Shown here one piece after another: positions 1 through 10,002 of a stretch of DNA of 64,000 nt. The stretch comes from Deltaproteobacteria bacterium (GTDB lineage Bacteria; Desulfobacterota; Desulfuromonadia; Desulfuromonadales; BM103). Location: contig JAGXHL010000081.1 in assembly GCA_024636215.1 (NCBI GenBank), forward strand, positions 35,469-99,468, read 5' to 3'. Within the stretch, counting starts at the first letter, position 1. Each line of letters starts with the position of its first letter. The position numbers were made by a program, and so were the translations under genes. The notes under the pieces were generated by a model. The model ran no database searches. It was given only the letters and a program-made list of their open reading frames with translations, and was not told the origin of the DNA.

Positions 1-215
<215 letters not shown>

Positions 216-264
216 AGCCAGCAGCCCACCCTTATCTCCCGTGCAAAACCTTCATGCAATGAGC

Positions 265-1260
265 TCATCTCTTACCCTGTGCCAGGAACCATTCAGAGGA
301 TTGTTGCATTGATTCCTGGAAAGCTCTCGTAGTGACCGGACCGCAGACATCGACTATTTTTTTAGCACTATGGCCACAGGTTCTGCCGAAGATACGCACC
401 ACCAAAGGGTGCAGCAACGGCTCCCTTTTGATCCCCAGGCTTTTGTGAAGGATGCCTAGCGTTGTTGCGATGCCCGCAGCAACAGGGAAAGGCAAATTCA
501 CCACAAGTCCCTTGCCATCGATATCTTCTCTTAATCTCTCAATGAATTCTTTCCAGCTGACATCATAGCTGTCGCGAATGTTGTAGACCTCGTTCAGCGT
601 GAGCGGCGTTTCAGCGGATTTAATGATGGTCTGGACCAGATTATCGATATCAATAATCCCGGCATTGCAAGCACCTCCATCGACGGTCAACATAAGACCA
701 GCTTCAAGCGCTCTGCCGATCCTTTCGATAAACGGGCTGTGCGGTCCGATCACATTGCACGGCCGCAAGATCGTATAGGGCAGCCCGGACCGGAGGTTGT
801 CCTGCTTAATCAATTCCTCGCCGAGGATTTTACTTCTGCCATAATAGAAGCCGGCATCATCAAGAGGCGCTGTTTCATCGCATGCTTCAGCAGGATAGCC
901 ATAGACGTCAACGGTGGAAAGATGGACCAACCGGGGCAGGCTGCTATTGGCTTTATGGATGGCTCGCAACAGGTGTTCAAGGCCCATGACATTGGCTTCG
1001 TAATAGGAGTCCCAAGTGTCCCAGGTCTTCAAATTGGCCGCACAGTGATAAACGATACCAACCTGCCCTGTTGCCTCGACCAGCGCATTCTCATTATCCA
1101 GGGCGCCGACAATGATCCTGCAAGAGTCCCTGAGGGCGTCACTGAGGCGACTTTTGTCCCTGACCAGCAAGCGCACCGTCTGACCCGATGCGACGAGAAC
1201 TTCAGCGAGGCGCCTGCCGATAAATCCGGTGGCCCCGGTGACCAATACGTCTTTTGTCAT
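265..1260 (-). CDS. NAD(P)-dependent epimerase/dehydratase (extended SDR)
   Basis: 331 aa. The N-terminal Rossmann motif GATGFIG is at residues 9-15. A catalytic Ser/Thr is in the segment around 115-116, and YGRSK (Tyr140-x3-Lys144) completes the SDR triad. The sequence resembles the 3-beta-hydroxysteroid dehydrogenase/nucleotide-sugar epimerase group. Substrates in this family are nucleotide sugars, sterols or keto-lipids. It is the last minus-strand gene of the capsule locus and faces the AONS-like gene, so it could reduce a 3-keto lipid made by that enzyme or modify a capsule sugar. Sequence alone does not decide. A 93-bp gap separates it from the upstream GNAT gene. Confidence 0.8.
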   Translation of the reverse strand: MTKDVLVTGATGFIGRRLAEVLVASGQTVRLLVRDKSRLSDALRDSCRIIVGALDNENALVEATGQVGIVYHCAANLKTWDTWDSYYEANVMGLEHLLRAIHKANSSLPRLVHLSTVDVYGYPAEACDETAPLDDAGFYYGRSKILGEELIKQDNLRSGLPYTILRPCNVIGPHSPFIERIGRALEAGLMLTVDGGACNAGIIDIDNLVQTIIKSAETPLTLNEVYNIRDSYDVSWKEFIERLREDIDGKGLVVNLPFPVAAGIATTLGILHKSLGIKREPLLHPLVVRIFGRTCGHSAKKIVDVCGPVTTRAFQESMQQSSEWFLAQGKR

Positions 1261-1353
1261 AAGCCTATGGTTTCCGGTCTATTCGATGTAATTTGTCAGT
1301 GACATCCTCACCAGTACAACGGGTCACAGGACAGCGGGTCACAATACAGCGGG

Positions 1354-2520
1354 TCAAGCCCTTATCCGGGTAACGGCTTCCCCTTTAAAAACCCGTTTCG
1401 TGGGATATTGCTCTGATTTATGAAGAAAGTTATAAATGGGTGACAGCAGGGGATTGAAAAAAGGGATGGTGAGCCGGATGGCAATGTATATGGGAACAAG
1501 CTTGGCCCCGAAGTCCTGCTTGATCTGATAAGTCGTTAGCCCCATTTCAACCTTTCTGGCACCGACGGAGATCGCCGTTTCAATGATTGTATGGATGATG
1601 TAGTAGTAAAGGCTGTCTCTTTCAGAGATATTCCGACCGACGTATAGCCAGCGGAGAAGATCACCATCCTGTAAAAGCAGCACATGCCCGAGAAGTTGTC
1701 CTTCCGCATAAAAAAGCAGAGCTTTCGAATGCGGCCCCATATTTTGTGAAATCTCGGTATAAAATTCCGGCGTCAACACCTCCCTTTTAAGCTCTTTGGC
1801 CTTCTCATGAACGACATGCCACTGCCTGCACAATTCTACGGATAATTCGCTGAAATCATCAACAAGTTGGTGGGTTATATTATTTTCCCTGTTGATATTC
1901 AGGTGCTTGAATAATTTATGCCGGTAATGACTGCGCATTGCTGCATGATATTCATCAATACAAGTCCATCTAACAGGAAGATAGGTATTGGGCAGTGATG
2001 GCAGCCAGGAAAAACCAAGGCTTGTCAGCTCTTCTTTATATTCTCCTACGGCATGATCGCTTTCAAAGTCCCGGATTATAGTCATTAAACATCTTTCTTT
2101 GATCGATAACCGGGCCAGGATTTTTTTCAGCTCAAACAAGAATCTACTTTTATCAATAGTATTATCAATCAGGAACTGCGGCGTGTTGATGGTTACCGGC
2201 GAGCCACATTCGGCGATATTTATTTTAAAAAAATTCGGTATTGCTTTTCGAATGAGAGACAGGATGTTTTTCAAAAAAGGGCCGGAAAAAATGGCCAGAT
2301 CGGTTCTTATTTTACAAAAAGGGATCAGCGCAACGGGCAGATCCTGACGGTAGAAAACAATGTATTTACAGACAATATCCTGCATCTTCGCGTTTTCTAT
2401 TGTTTGCCAGAAACTGCGACTCAGTGTAATTGAGCTGTGCGCACAAAGCTGGTCCCAATCCTCTCGCGGGACATCGTCACACCGGTCATAGATAACGTGT
2501 ACGAACTTTTCGTCTCCCAA
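1354..2520 (-). CDS. GNAT/FemAB-like N-acyltransferase (BioF2-like), copy 1
   Basis: 388 aa, soluble, no signal peptide. The C-terminal half carries the block LLFYAEG...GH..LLQD...LRWLYVGR followed by a helix and a KVEMGLTTYQIKQDFGA segment. This is typical of the BioF2-like/GNAT_6 acetyltransferases often found in exopolysaccharide loci. It is clearly paralogous to the gene at 4021-5163, which shares the same LRWLYVGR block, length and order. The pair brackets kpsS. The likely role is N- or O-acylation of a capsule sugar or lipid; the acyl donor and acceptor are unknown. A MITE-like element (2536-2692) lies just upstream, between it and kpsS, and may separate it from the operon promoter. Confidence 0.7.
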   Translation of the reverse strand: MGDEKFVHVIYDRCDDVPREDWDQLCAHSSITLSRSFWQTIENAKMQDIVCKYIVFYRQDLPVALIPFCKIRTDLAIFSGPFLKNILSLIRKAIPNFFKINIAECGSPVTINTPQFLIDNTIDKSRFLFELKKILARLSIKERCLMTIIRDFESDHAVGEYKEELTSLGFSWLPSLPNTYLPVRWTCIDEYHAAMRSHYRHKLFKHLNINRENNITHQLVDDFSELSVELCRQWHVVHEKAKELKREVLTPEFYTEISQNMGPHSKALLFYAEGQLLGHVLLLQDGDLLRWLYVGRNISERDSLYYYIIHTIIETAISVGARKVEMGLTTYQIKQDFGAKLVPIYIAIRLTIPFFNPLLSPIYNFLHKSEQYPTKRVFKGEAVTRIRA

Positions 2521-2535
2521 CAGCCACCTCTAACT

Positions 2536-2692
2536 AGTTTTCGTCTGGAAACGGTCCTTTTCCGCAATCTCTGCGTCAATCGGCGGATTTGATTGTGCGG
2601 CGTAAAGCACTACGCCTCCGCTCAAATCCTTGATTTCCTTGACCTTGCTAAAAATTGCTCGTTTCCAGATCGAAAACTGCACTGTGTCCATC
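2536..2692. repeat. MITE-like intergenic element with inverted ends
   Basis: The left end 2536-2553 reads AGTTTTCGTCTGGAAACG. The right end 2660-2678 is its inverted copy with one extra base (CGTTTCCAGATCGAAAACT). Between them is an internal dyad, GCGGCGTA...TACGCCTCCGC, near 2600. A 32-nt block at its right end (2661-2692) recurs with two mismatches at 58724-58755, between two radical-SAM genes. The 60-aa open frame across it has no recognisable domain and is best read as part of the element. No transposase is encoded. It looks like a non-autonomous repeat of this genome; its mobility is inference. Confidence 0.55.
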
Positions 2693-2720
2693 AGGACACT
2701 CCGCATGGGCACGGTGCAGT

Positions 2721-3941
2721 TTAAACACCTACTTCCTGATCATAGAGTTTTTTTGCAAACGCGTTCACGCCACGGGTTAAGCCGGGCTCTTTGAAAAAAA
2801 CTCCCCTTATATGCATCTTTGCCGCAATGAAATTTACAAAATGGGCAACATTTTCACTATCAGGTCGCTCAGGGTTCGCCCAGAATTTATCCAGGCTGCC
2901 CTGATAGGTTAATCCCTGTATATCATAAATGGCGTCGCTTAAGTTTTTCACCGCACAACCCAACTGGAGGGCCCTCAGACCAGCGGTGCTATTAACAGTG
3001 ACAAGCCCCCTGGCATGCTTCAGACACTTATCGATGCTGGTTCCACCATCGACAAAACGGACTCTGCCATCAACACCGTACTCACTTGAGAGCCTGTCGA
3101 TCATTGTTTGCCAGTGTCTGATGCCTAAATCGCGAGGGTGGTTCTTGATAACGAGATCGCAATCGCTGCTGCAATGCTTTGAGAATGAGGCAATAATTTC
3201 CCGCAAAGGAGCGATCATATCCTGATAGTTTGAATAAGAGACAATTTGAAAATCATGTTCAAGCTGCATGGCGACCAGAAAGTAATTCAGTTGACCGGCT
3301 TCCATGCGATCAACAAATCGCTTAGTCTCCTTATAATGATACAGCAGTTTCAGCCACTTCAAGATTGAATAGCAATAGCCCTTGATCGGGTTCGGTCTCA
3401 TGTCGCTTCTGCGGTAGCAAGGAAATAAGACCGGGTTGAAAAGGTTACTGCCGCAGTAAAGCAGATCATTGAGGATCATCCTGATTTCACTGTCAGGATA
3501 CAGATTGTCCAGAGAGACAACAGGCAGATGACGATTAAGAGCTGATATCTCCTTAATATTTTTTGGCAACAAAGAGTTGCCGTTCATGCCATCCCGCTCC
3601 AGGGCAATCCAGTCTGGCCGTAGATAGCCAAAGTCAGTGACGATCACTCGAATCCCCCTGTCCTTGGCCACCTGGACAGCGGTTTTATGGTATTTACGCT
3701 GTTCACCGACCAGAACGAGATCAGTCACCGCGTTTTCATCGTAAAAAGTCTTGATGTAGTCAGGCCACTCCGAGGGCTTGCCCCTGAACGAAAAACAATT
3801 TTCACCACTCCAGAAAAGCCGGTCGCCCATACACAGATTGATTCGACTCACCCTGCAGTTGCGGTCCTCCAGGCATTTTCCAACACGTTTAAAAAAAGGG
3901 CTCTGCATGCCCTGCAGAAAGAGAAAATGTGGTTGATTCAT
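2721..3941 (-). CDS. kpsS: Capsule polysaccharide biosynthesis protein KpsS-like (Kdo transferase)
   Basis: Strongly KpsS-like. It starts with HFLFLQGMQSPFF, then RINLCMGDRLFW. The C-terminal half has LVIKNHPRD, LVTVNSTAGLRAL and YDIQGLTYQG, all hallmarks of E. coli KpsS. KpsS adds the first beta-Kdo to lyso-phosphatidylglycerol on the cytoplasmic face, making the anchor of group 2 capsules. The frame stays open to a GTG at 4013, but I prefer the ATG at 3941, which opens MNQPHFLFLQG, has AAGAG upstream and matches the family start. About 406 aa. It is sandwiched between the two GNAT paralogues and 1.3 kb from kpsC; KpsC and KpsS normally act in sequence. Confidence 0.9.
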   Translation of the reverse strand: MNQPHFLFLQGMQSPFFKRVGKCLEDRNCRVSRINLCMGDRLFWSGENCFSFRGKPSEWPDYIKTFYDENAVTDLVLVGEQRKYHKTAVQVAKDRGIRVIVTDFGYLRPDWIALERDGMNGNSLLPKNIKEISALNRHLPVVSLDNLYPDSEIRMILNDLLYCGSNLFNPVLFPCYRRSDMRPNPIKGYCYSILKWLKLLYHYKETKRFVDRMEAGQLNYFLVAMQLEHDFQIVSYSNYQDMIAPLREIIASFSKHCSSDCDLVIKNHPRDLGIRHWQTMIDRLSSEYGVDGRVRFVDGGTSIDKCLKHARGLVTVNSTAGLRALQLGCAVKNLSDAIYDIQGLTYQGSLDKFWANPERPDSENVAHFVNFIAAKMHIRGVFFKEPGLTRGVNAFAKKLYDQEVGV

Positions 3942-4020
3942 CAGTAACTCTTGAATATGACGACGCCCGCCGGCATAACGGTTGACAGGGTTAAAAGAGG
4001 TAGCGAATAACACTTTTTAT

Positions 4021-5163
4021 TTACACCTTAAACACTTCTTTGTTGATTGGGGCTTTAGTTTTCAGGATTTTTCTTACCACCAGGTCAATAAGCTGATCAG
4101 GCCCAGGCAGATTGTATTTTAAGGCATAATATAGTGGCTCGATTCTGGCACCGAGATCTCTCTTGACGTCGTACGTGGTTGGCCCGCAATCTATGCTGTC
4201 GACATTAAGCGCTATCCCGACCTCGATAACTTTATACATCATCAACTGATACAGACTATCATTGGCTTTTTTTTCTCGGCCGACATACAGCCAGCGAAGA
4301 ATTTTATGATCCTGTAAGACCAGGGCGTGCCCGACCATTATCCCTTCGGCGTAAAACAATAAGGCCTTCGCATCAGCGTTTAATTTAAGACAAATATTTT
4401 TATAGAAATCTGCATTGATAATTTCACCTTTACTGCCTTGTGCTCCTTCGTGCACGGTGAGCCACTGTTTGGCAAACTCTTCTGAAAAGCCGGCAAAATC
4501 TTCGACAAGAATACAGGTAACATTGCGTTCTGCGTTTATCTTCAAGTGCTTGTTAAGCTTACTGCGATAATAACTTTTCATGCTGTCCAGGTAGTCATCA
4601 ATGCTTTGCCATTTCACATCGACATACGCCCCCGGGACACTCTCAAGCATCGACCAGCCCTTAAAAATGGCGCTTTCAGAATATTGCCTAAGCAACGCCC
4701 CGTCGATATCTTTAATCCCGATAAAACGAACCTTGTTTGCTCTGGCAATGTCTTGAAGGGCGCTCTCCAGGCAGGCCAAAACATCCTCCTCGTTATCTTC
4801 GACTGCGGCCAGAAACGGTGGCAACTGGGTATTTAAAGGTGTGCCGCATTCCAGTAGTTTCACTCTCAGGAACTCAGGAAAAAGTTTGCGGATAAGTTGG
4901 CTGGCGCTTGCAAGGGTTCTGTTCAGATACTCATTTATATCGACTTTAAAAAAATAACAGGCGGCAAGACAAACAGGCTTGTCCTGCTGAGAAATAATGA
5001 TGTAATGAAAATCGTAAAAACCGCCAATGCCTGATTCTTCAATGACACGCCAATAGTCCGAGGTATAAACCAGGGACGCCTTCACGGCGAGTTTGTCCCA
5101 CGCTTTGGTCGGAACGCGATGAATCCCTTGATATGTGCGGTAGGTTATCCCCTGGTCAGGCAT
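4021..5163 (-). CDS. GNAT/FemAB-like N-acyltransferase (BioF2-like), copy 2
   Basis: 380 aa, soluble. It shares with the 1354-2520 protein the blocks KSYYRSKLNKHLKIN (copy 1: RSHYRHKLFKHLNIN), ALLFYAEG, LRWLYVGR and GPTTYDVKRDLGA, so the two are paralogues of one BioF2-like acetyltransferase family. The reaction is presumably transfer of an acyl group to an amino sugar or lipid in capsule assembly; the acceptor is not deducible. The gene begins 72 bp after kpsC ends and is followed closely by kpsS, so it is probably co-transcribed with both. Two diverged copies flanking kpsS suggest two acylation positions or acceptors. Confidence 0.7.
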   Translation of the reverse strand: MPDQGITYRTYQGIHRVPTKAWDKLAVKASLVYTSDYWRVIEESGIGGFYDFHYIIISQQDKPVCLAACYFFKVDINEYLNRTLASASQLIRKLFPEFLRVKLLECGTPLNTQLPPFLAAVEDNEEDVLACLESALQDIARANKVRFIGIKDIDGALLRQYSESAIFKGWSMLESVPGAYVDVKWQSIDDYLDSMKSYYRSKLNKHLKINAERNVTCILVEDFAGFSEEFAKQWLTVHEGAQGSKGEIINADFYKNICLKLNADAKALLFYAEGIMVGHALVLQDHKILRWLYVGREKKANDSLYQLMMYKVIEVGIALNVDSIDCGPTTYDVKRDLGARIEPLYYALKYNLPGPDQLIDLVVRKILKTKAPINKEVFKV

Positions 5164-5235
5164 GATTTCTACGACTCAAAGTTAAGGAAGAATATTGACT
5201 GCCAAGGTTGTGCAGGATGGCTGTTTCGATCTCGA

Positions 5236-7287
5236 TCAACCAAGATTCCACTGCAACAGGCCACGCATCCGGCTGATGATTCTCTGACATTGACCGGCAG
5301 CAACTGTCCGCTGCGCAGCCTTCTGCTGCTTAAGAATTGCGACCGCCCTTTCCACTGAAATCAGGACTTTACGCTTTGGGTCAATATACAGGGGATAGTC
5401 GATCAGCGCACCGGCAACCAGCTCGTCGAGACTGATCGGTCGCGTTCTGCGCGGACACGGGTGACGATCTTGCGTCAGGCCCCAGCCGGCATAGAACGGC
5501 AAGCCGTAGGTGGTAACGACTTTGCCCCGCAGCAGAGCCTCAAAACCGGTCAGGCTGGTCAGCGTATGCACCTCGTCGCACGCCTCAAGACAGGAGGCGA
5601 TCGACAATCCGGTTACGATCTGATCACAGTATGCCAGAGCCTCGTTTTCAGGGATGCTCCCGATCCGATTACCGCTGACCACATCCGGGTGCGGCTTATA
5701 GACAACATATGCGTCCGGACTACTCTCCCTGACCGCCTGCAGCAAAGCCAGGTTGGTTCGGATATCGATACAACCCAGACGAATCGAGGCATCATCCTCG
5801 ACCTGCCCGGGGACAAGAATGATCGTCTGACCTTTACAGGCCTCAACCGGAACCGGGACATCTTCACCAACAGAATATTTACTGAGCCGCTCCTCCAGTA
5901 AAACGCGACGTAAATGCCTGGCTCTGTCCAAACTTTGCTCGCCGACCCCCTGCTGCAGCAAGGCTTCAAGATCGCTGGCACGCTGCGGATCATAATAAAT
6001 CCCCTGCTGATCCAGCACCAGAGAAAGCGGCAATACGTAATCGGAACCCAGCCCGACCGAACGCACAAAACCGTCTTCCATGCTGAGCAGAGGAATTTCC
6101 GGGTGCTTGCGACCGGAGTCCGAACCTGCGCTCTGCCATCCCCCCCAACGCATGACTGCATCGGCGCCGACAAGCGCATCGGTTGCAACGGTAAATTTCA
6201 AGTTGAGATCAAGGGGTTGCAACAGCTTGCAGATATACCGTTTCTTCCACCAGAAAAAATTGCTGCAAGCAACCTGCGAACCCGGAATTTTTGCCCGGAG
6301 TTGATTGTAGCGGACAAAGTAATCGATGACATCTTCGATCTCTCCAGCCTGCCCTGTCTGCGGATCGAGGTATCTCGGATAGAGGATACAGGCCGCGGCA
6401 AAGAGTTCATGGAGAGAAGGTTTTGCCGTCCTGCGAGGGCAGGTCTGAACATCTTCAGTCAGCCCCCAGCCCGCATAAAAAGGCAGCCCATAACACTTGA
6501 CCGGCTTCTCGCAGAGCAAGGCCTCAAAACCAAGCTGTGAGCTGACTACGTAAACCCTGTCGACCTTCTCCAGCAAGGAGATGGGGTTAACATCTTCCGA
6601 AAGCAGGTGGATGCGTGATGAGCAGAGATCAAGCGCCGAAAGGTAGCCACGTTTTTTGCCTGCGTTAACATCCGGGTGGGTTTTGACAATAATGTCTGCC
6701 TGCGGATTGTCTTCGAGAGCGTCTGCAAGCATCTGCTTGAATGTGGTTTGATCGGCATAGCCTAAAGTCACTGAGCAGTCAGCGCAGGTTTGATCGACAA
6801 CCAGGATTTTGCACGTATGCTGACCGGGCAACGCTCTGTTCAGCGCTCTGGCGTGGTTGTATTTCGAGATCTGATATGTGCGAATCTTCTGGATCAGACT
6901 GTCAGCACGCGACAGTAATGCGGGGGATTGCCAGCCGCTGTCCTGCAACATCATTTCCAAACGGGAGGGCTTGTTTGCATCGTAATAAATCCCCAGGTCG
7001 TCAAGGATCAGGGACAAGGGGGCGCCACCCTGGACGCCGGGTTGCAGGGATCTGTAGAAACCATCCTCCAGCGACAGATAAGGGAGGTTCTGTTTATTGG
7101 CGAACTGTCGCGCTTTTTGAGTGTTCGGCTTGCCGCCCCAACCAACCAGTTGTTGACAACCATGTCCCGCACCACGGACAGCTAATTTCAGCCCCTCGCT
7201 TTCCGGAAACAGTGCGGCAAAGTTCTTCAACCGCATGATGCCTCGCGAAAAGGTCAGAGATTTTCCGTGCAGTTCAGGTAAAGGCAT
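5236..7287 (-). CDS. kpsC: Capsule polysaccharide biosynthesis protein KpsC-like (dual Kdo transferase)
   Basis: 683 aa, with the characteristic internal duplication. Module 1 has VGWGGKPNT, LSLEDGFYRSL, PLSLILDDLGIYYD, VKTHPDVNAG and KVDRVYVVSSQLGFEALL. Module 2 has WGGW, LLSMEDGFVRSVG, PLSLVLDQQGIYYD, VYKPHPDVVSG and EVHTLTSLTGFEALL. Each module ends in Y(G/A)LPFYAGWGLT. In E. coli KpsC the two modules extend the Kdo primer begun by KpsS with alternating linkages on phosphatidylglycerol. The length fits the family (about 675). No strong Shine-Dalgarno precedes the ATG. It lies between the subtilase gene (50-bp gap) and GNAT copy 2. Confidence 0.92.
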   Translation of the reverse strand: MPLPELHGKSLTFSRGIMRLKNFAALFPESEGLKLAVRGAGHGCQQLVGWGGKPNTQKARQFANKQNLPYLSLEDGFYRSLQPGVQGGAPLSLILDDLGIYYDANKPSRLEMMLQDSGWQSPALLSRADSLIQKIRTYQISKYNHARALNRALPGQHTCKILVVDQTCADCSVTLGYADQTTFKQMLADALEDNPQADIIVKTHPDVNAGKKRGYLSALDLCSSRIHLLSEDVNPISLLEKVDRVYVVSSQLGFEALLCEKPVKCYGLPFYAGWGLTEDVQTCPRRTAKPSLHELFAAACILYPRYLDPQTGQAGEIEDVIDYFVRYNQLRAKIPGSQVACSNFFWWKKRYICKLLQPLDLNLKFTVATDALVGADAVMRWGGWQSAGSDSGRKHPEIPLLSMEDGFVRSVGLGSDYVLPLSLVLDQQGIYYDPQRASDLEALLQQGVGEQSLDRARHLRRVLLEERLSKYSVGEDVPVPVEACKGQTIILVPGQVEDDASIRLGCIDIRTNLALLQAVRESSPDAYVVYKPHPDVVSGNRIGSIPENEALAYCDQIVTGLSIASCLEACDEVHTLTSLTGFEALLRGKVVTTYGLPFYAGWGLTQDRHPCPRRTRPISLDELVAGALIDYPLYIDPKRKVLISVERAVAILKQQKAAQRTVAAGQCQRIISRMRGLLQWNLG

Positions 7288-7337
7288 GCGAATTGTTAAT
7301 TTGAAAGAAATTAAAAACTGATGAAGCCCCGGCTAAA

Positions 7338-9887
7338 TTACCGGGGAATAATTTCAAAAGAGCCTGACCATTGAATACTCTCACTCAGCCTGACTTGATT
7401 GCTAAAAGGGGTTACTCTGAAGCGTTTACCAGAACCTGGGTTTGCATCATCCGGGACAGCCCAATGGAGAGTGGTGATGTCTCCTACCGTTGCAATAAAA
7501 TGTGGGGTGCCATCGGCATCGAAATAAAACAGGTTATAGTTATCGGCACCTGACACAGAGGACCAGCTCAGCTCATAGGAATGACCCTTTTGCAAGCTTT
7601 CCCCACCAGCGGGAAATAATGCAGGAATAATACTGAACGCGCCGTCAGACCACTGAATTTGAGCCTGTAATCTTTGCGAGCCAGCAAACGGAGTGACACG
7701 AAAACGTTTTCCAGAACCGGCAAGGGCCTCTTCCGGGATGGTCCAGAGGTGGTTTGACACCCCTTCAACATTTGCAATAAAATTCGGGGTGCCATCGGCA
7801 TCGAAATAAAACAGGTTATAACTATCCGCCCCTGGTACCGGCGACCAGCTAAGATCGTATGTGAACCCCATCTTCAAGCTTTCTCCGCCAGCAGGAAACA
7901 GTGCAGGGATAATACTGAACGTGCCGTCAGACCATTGAATTTGACCTTGTAATTTTTGCGAACCAGCAAACGGCGTGACCCGAAAACTCTTTCCGGGGCC
8001 TAAAAGGGCCTCTTCCGGGACGGCCCATTGGTAGCTGGTCTGAGTGCCGACGTTTGCAATAAAATGTGGTGTTCCATCGGCATCGAAATAAAACAGGTTG
8101 TAGTTATCGGCCCCCTCAACCAGCGACCAGTTCAGATCGTATGAGAGGCCCTTCTTTAAGCTTTCTCCACCATTGGGGGAAAAATCTGAGGCAATCAGGA
8201 AAGGCTTATCTGACCAATCCAGACTGACAGGTGTTGAACCACTCAGTGAGGTGACTCGCAACCTCTTGCCGTGACCTGCAGATAGATTAAAAGGCAAGGT
8301 CCAGAGGAATTTGTCATCAAAGGCTACATTCGCAATAAAATGCGGCGTATTATCTTCATCAAAATAGAATAAATTGTAATTGTCTGCAGATGAGTTGGTG
8401 ACCCAGCGAACGAAATGAGAGCTCCCCTTAGTCCAAACTTCACCACCATTCGGCACGAGGACGCTCCCTTCGACATTGGATAAATCATTCAAGTGGTTAA
8501 AAGTCGACAGAGCATCAATCAATCCATAGCCATAGGTGTTGTCTTCGCCATTGACACCCAGATCAACGGCCGAAGCAAGAAAAGCAGCTTTAAGCATATC
8601 CTCAGAAGCTTCGGGGAAGGCGCTCAGAAGAAGCGCCATCGTGCCGGAAACATGTGGTGCCGCAAAGGAGGTTCCTGTAACGCTGGCATAAGAATTTGGC
8701 AAGGCCCCTCCCGCCGTCAAATCACTTGTCCAAATACTGAATCCGGGAGCAACAATTTCCGGATAAATACTGTTATCACAGGCAGAAGGTCCCCTGGCAC
8801 TGGAACTCCAGATCTCCGTTTGCGAAAGGGGGGTCCCGGTTGCCCCGACAGCGAAACTTTCCGAATAATTTGCCGGGGCAACGCTACTGTCCGCGTACGG
8901 GCCGGTATTTCCGGCAGAAAAAACCACCGAAATGCCCGCGGCCTGCAAGGTTTGTATGTCAGGCCTGAAAACACGGGCGGACTCATTACATACGCCCGGA
9001 TTCAAATCGAAGCCCCAGGAGCTGTTCACAAGGTCAGGAGCATCATCAGTCTCAGGGGTTCCATCGGGATCCAATAGCCACTGAAAGCCGGCGTGAATAT
9101 CGCTGGTCAATGCCGAACCAGCATCATTGAAAATCTTCACCCCAATCCATTGGGCATCTGGAGCCACACCGATAGCGGTACCGCCATTATTTCCACCGAC
9201 GACGATGCCGGCAACTTGAGTTCCATGCCCATCAGAATCTGACGGAGTGTCCGGATGCTCACCGTGAGGATCAAACCAGCTATTACTGCCTCCACGCCAG
9301 CGCGGGCCTATGTCCGGGTGATAGATATCAACACCTGTATCCATAATTGCGACTGTGACACCGACGCCGGTGAATCCCATTGCCCATAACTCAGGAGCGC
9401 GGATAAGGTCGATATTCCCCCCTGCCGTCGCGGAGGTGACAGGAACCAGTTGAGGGGCTTCAAGCACGGCATCTGACATGATCGAAGCGACATAAGGCAA
9501 TCCGGCGATCTCCTCAATCTGAGAGGGGGTCGCCTGAAGGGCCATACCGTTGATCAACCATAGCTGTTTAGGGTTCTTGATCCCCTTACTCTTGAGAAAG
9601 CGCTGAAGTGGCTGCTGGCGAATTTGTGCATTCGATTTTAAAGCTCTGATAAGGTTGGCTCGTTTCTGAGCACGCTCCGCTCCTTTGGAACGTGTGGTGA
9701 CCGCCAGAGTCTGAGCATCAACCGGATCATTTAATCGGACGATTATCGGGAGTTTTTCAGTTCTCTTTGTTGCCAATTCTTTCTGCAGTAAAGAACCTAT
9801 CCTGGCTGCGTCAGCATTCAGGCTGCCAGCAGTGATCAAGACAATAAAGCAGAAAGCACAACTTATCGCAGCATTTATTGTAGACAA
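7338..9887 (-). CDS. Secreted subtilisin-like serine protease (S8) with four C-terminal KNH-like modules
   Basis: 849 aa, starting at TTG with AAAGGA upstream. Residues 1-27 are a signal peptide and about 40-140 an inhibitor-I9-like propeptide. The S8 catalytic triad is Asp183 (AIMDTGVD), His221 (DGHGTQVAG) and Ser407 (GTSFAAPHVSG), with the oxyanion Asn327 (SAGNTG). From about 476 there are four ~90-aa repeats of the form PxGGExxxxGxxYxLxW...Y.LFYFDADGTPHFIA...W..P....GKRFRVT, like the Kre9/KNH Ig-like fold (PF10342 type, by eye). The same modules end three proteins of the 30-44 kb operon. It is an exported, probably surface-held protease inside the capsule locus; processing of surface proteins is inferred. 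Confidence 0.9.
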   Translation of the reverse strand: MSTINAAISCAFCFIVLITAGSLNADAARIGSLLQKELATKRTEKLPIIVRLNDPVDAQTLAVTTRSKGAERAQKRANLIRALKSNAQIRQQPLQRFLKSKGIKNPKQLWLINGMALQATPSQIEEIAGLPYVASIMSDAVLEAPQLVPVTSATAGGNIDLIRAPELWAMGFTGVGVTVAIMDTGVDIYHPDIGPRWRGGSNSWFDPHGEHPDTPSDSDGHGTQVAGIVVGGNNGGTAIGVAPDAQWIGVKIFNDAGSALTSDIHAGFQWLLDPDGTPETDDAPDLVNSSWGFDLNPGVCNESARVFRPDIQTLQAAGISVVFSAGNTGPYADSSVAPANYSESFAVGATGTPLSQTEIWSSSARGPSACDNSIYPEIVAPGFSIWTSDLTAGGALPNSYASVTGTSFAAPHVSGTMALLLSAFPEASEDMLKAAFLASAVDLGVNGEDNTYGYGLIDALSTFNHLNDLSNVEGSVLVPNGGEVWTKGSSHFVRWVTNSSADNYNLFYFDEDNTPHFIANVAFDDKFLWTLPFNLSAGHGKRLRVTSLSGSTPVSLDWSDKPFLIASDFSPNGGESLKKGLSYDLNWSLVEGADNYNLFYFDADGTPHFIANVGTQTSYQWAVPEEALLGPGKSFRVTPFAGSQKLQGQIQWSDGTFSIIPALFPAGGESLKMGFTYDLSWSPVPGADSYNLFYFDADGTPNFIANVEGVSNHLWTIPEEALAGSGKRFRVTPFAGSQRLQAQIQWSDGAFSIIPALFPAGGESLQKGHSYELSWSSVSGADNYNLFYFDADGTPHFIATVGDITTLHWAVPDDANPGSGKRFRVTPFSNQVRLSESIQWSGSFEIIPR

Positions 9888-10002
9888 ATCAAAGTCCTTT
9901 CAGCGCCATTTAATCTCAAGGCTTTCATTGTACCGCAATAGCCCAATCGCTGTTAAGGGCAAGACCATGAATATCTCCTGGAGAAATGGCTATTTTTACA
10001 GG

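Noticed and set aside
2530..2712. 60-aa minus-strand frame
   Set aside because: It coincides with the inverted-repeat element and its end sequence recurs noncoding at 58.7 kb.
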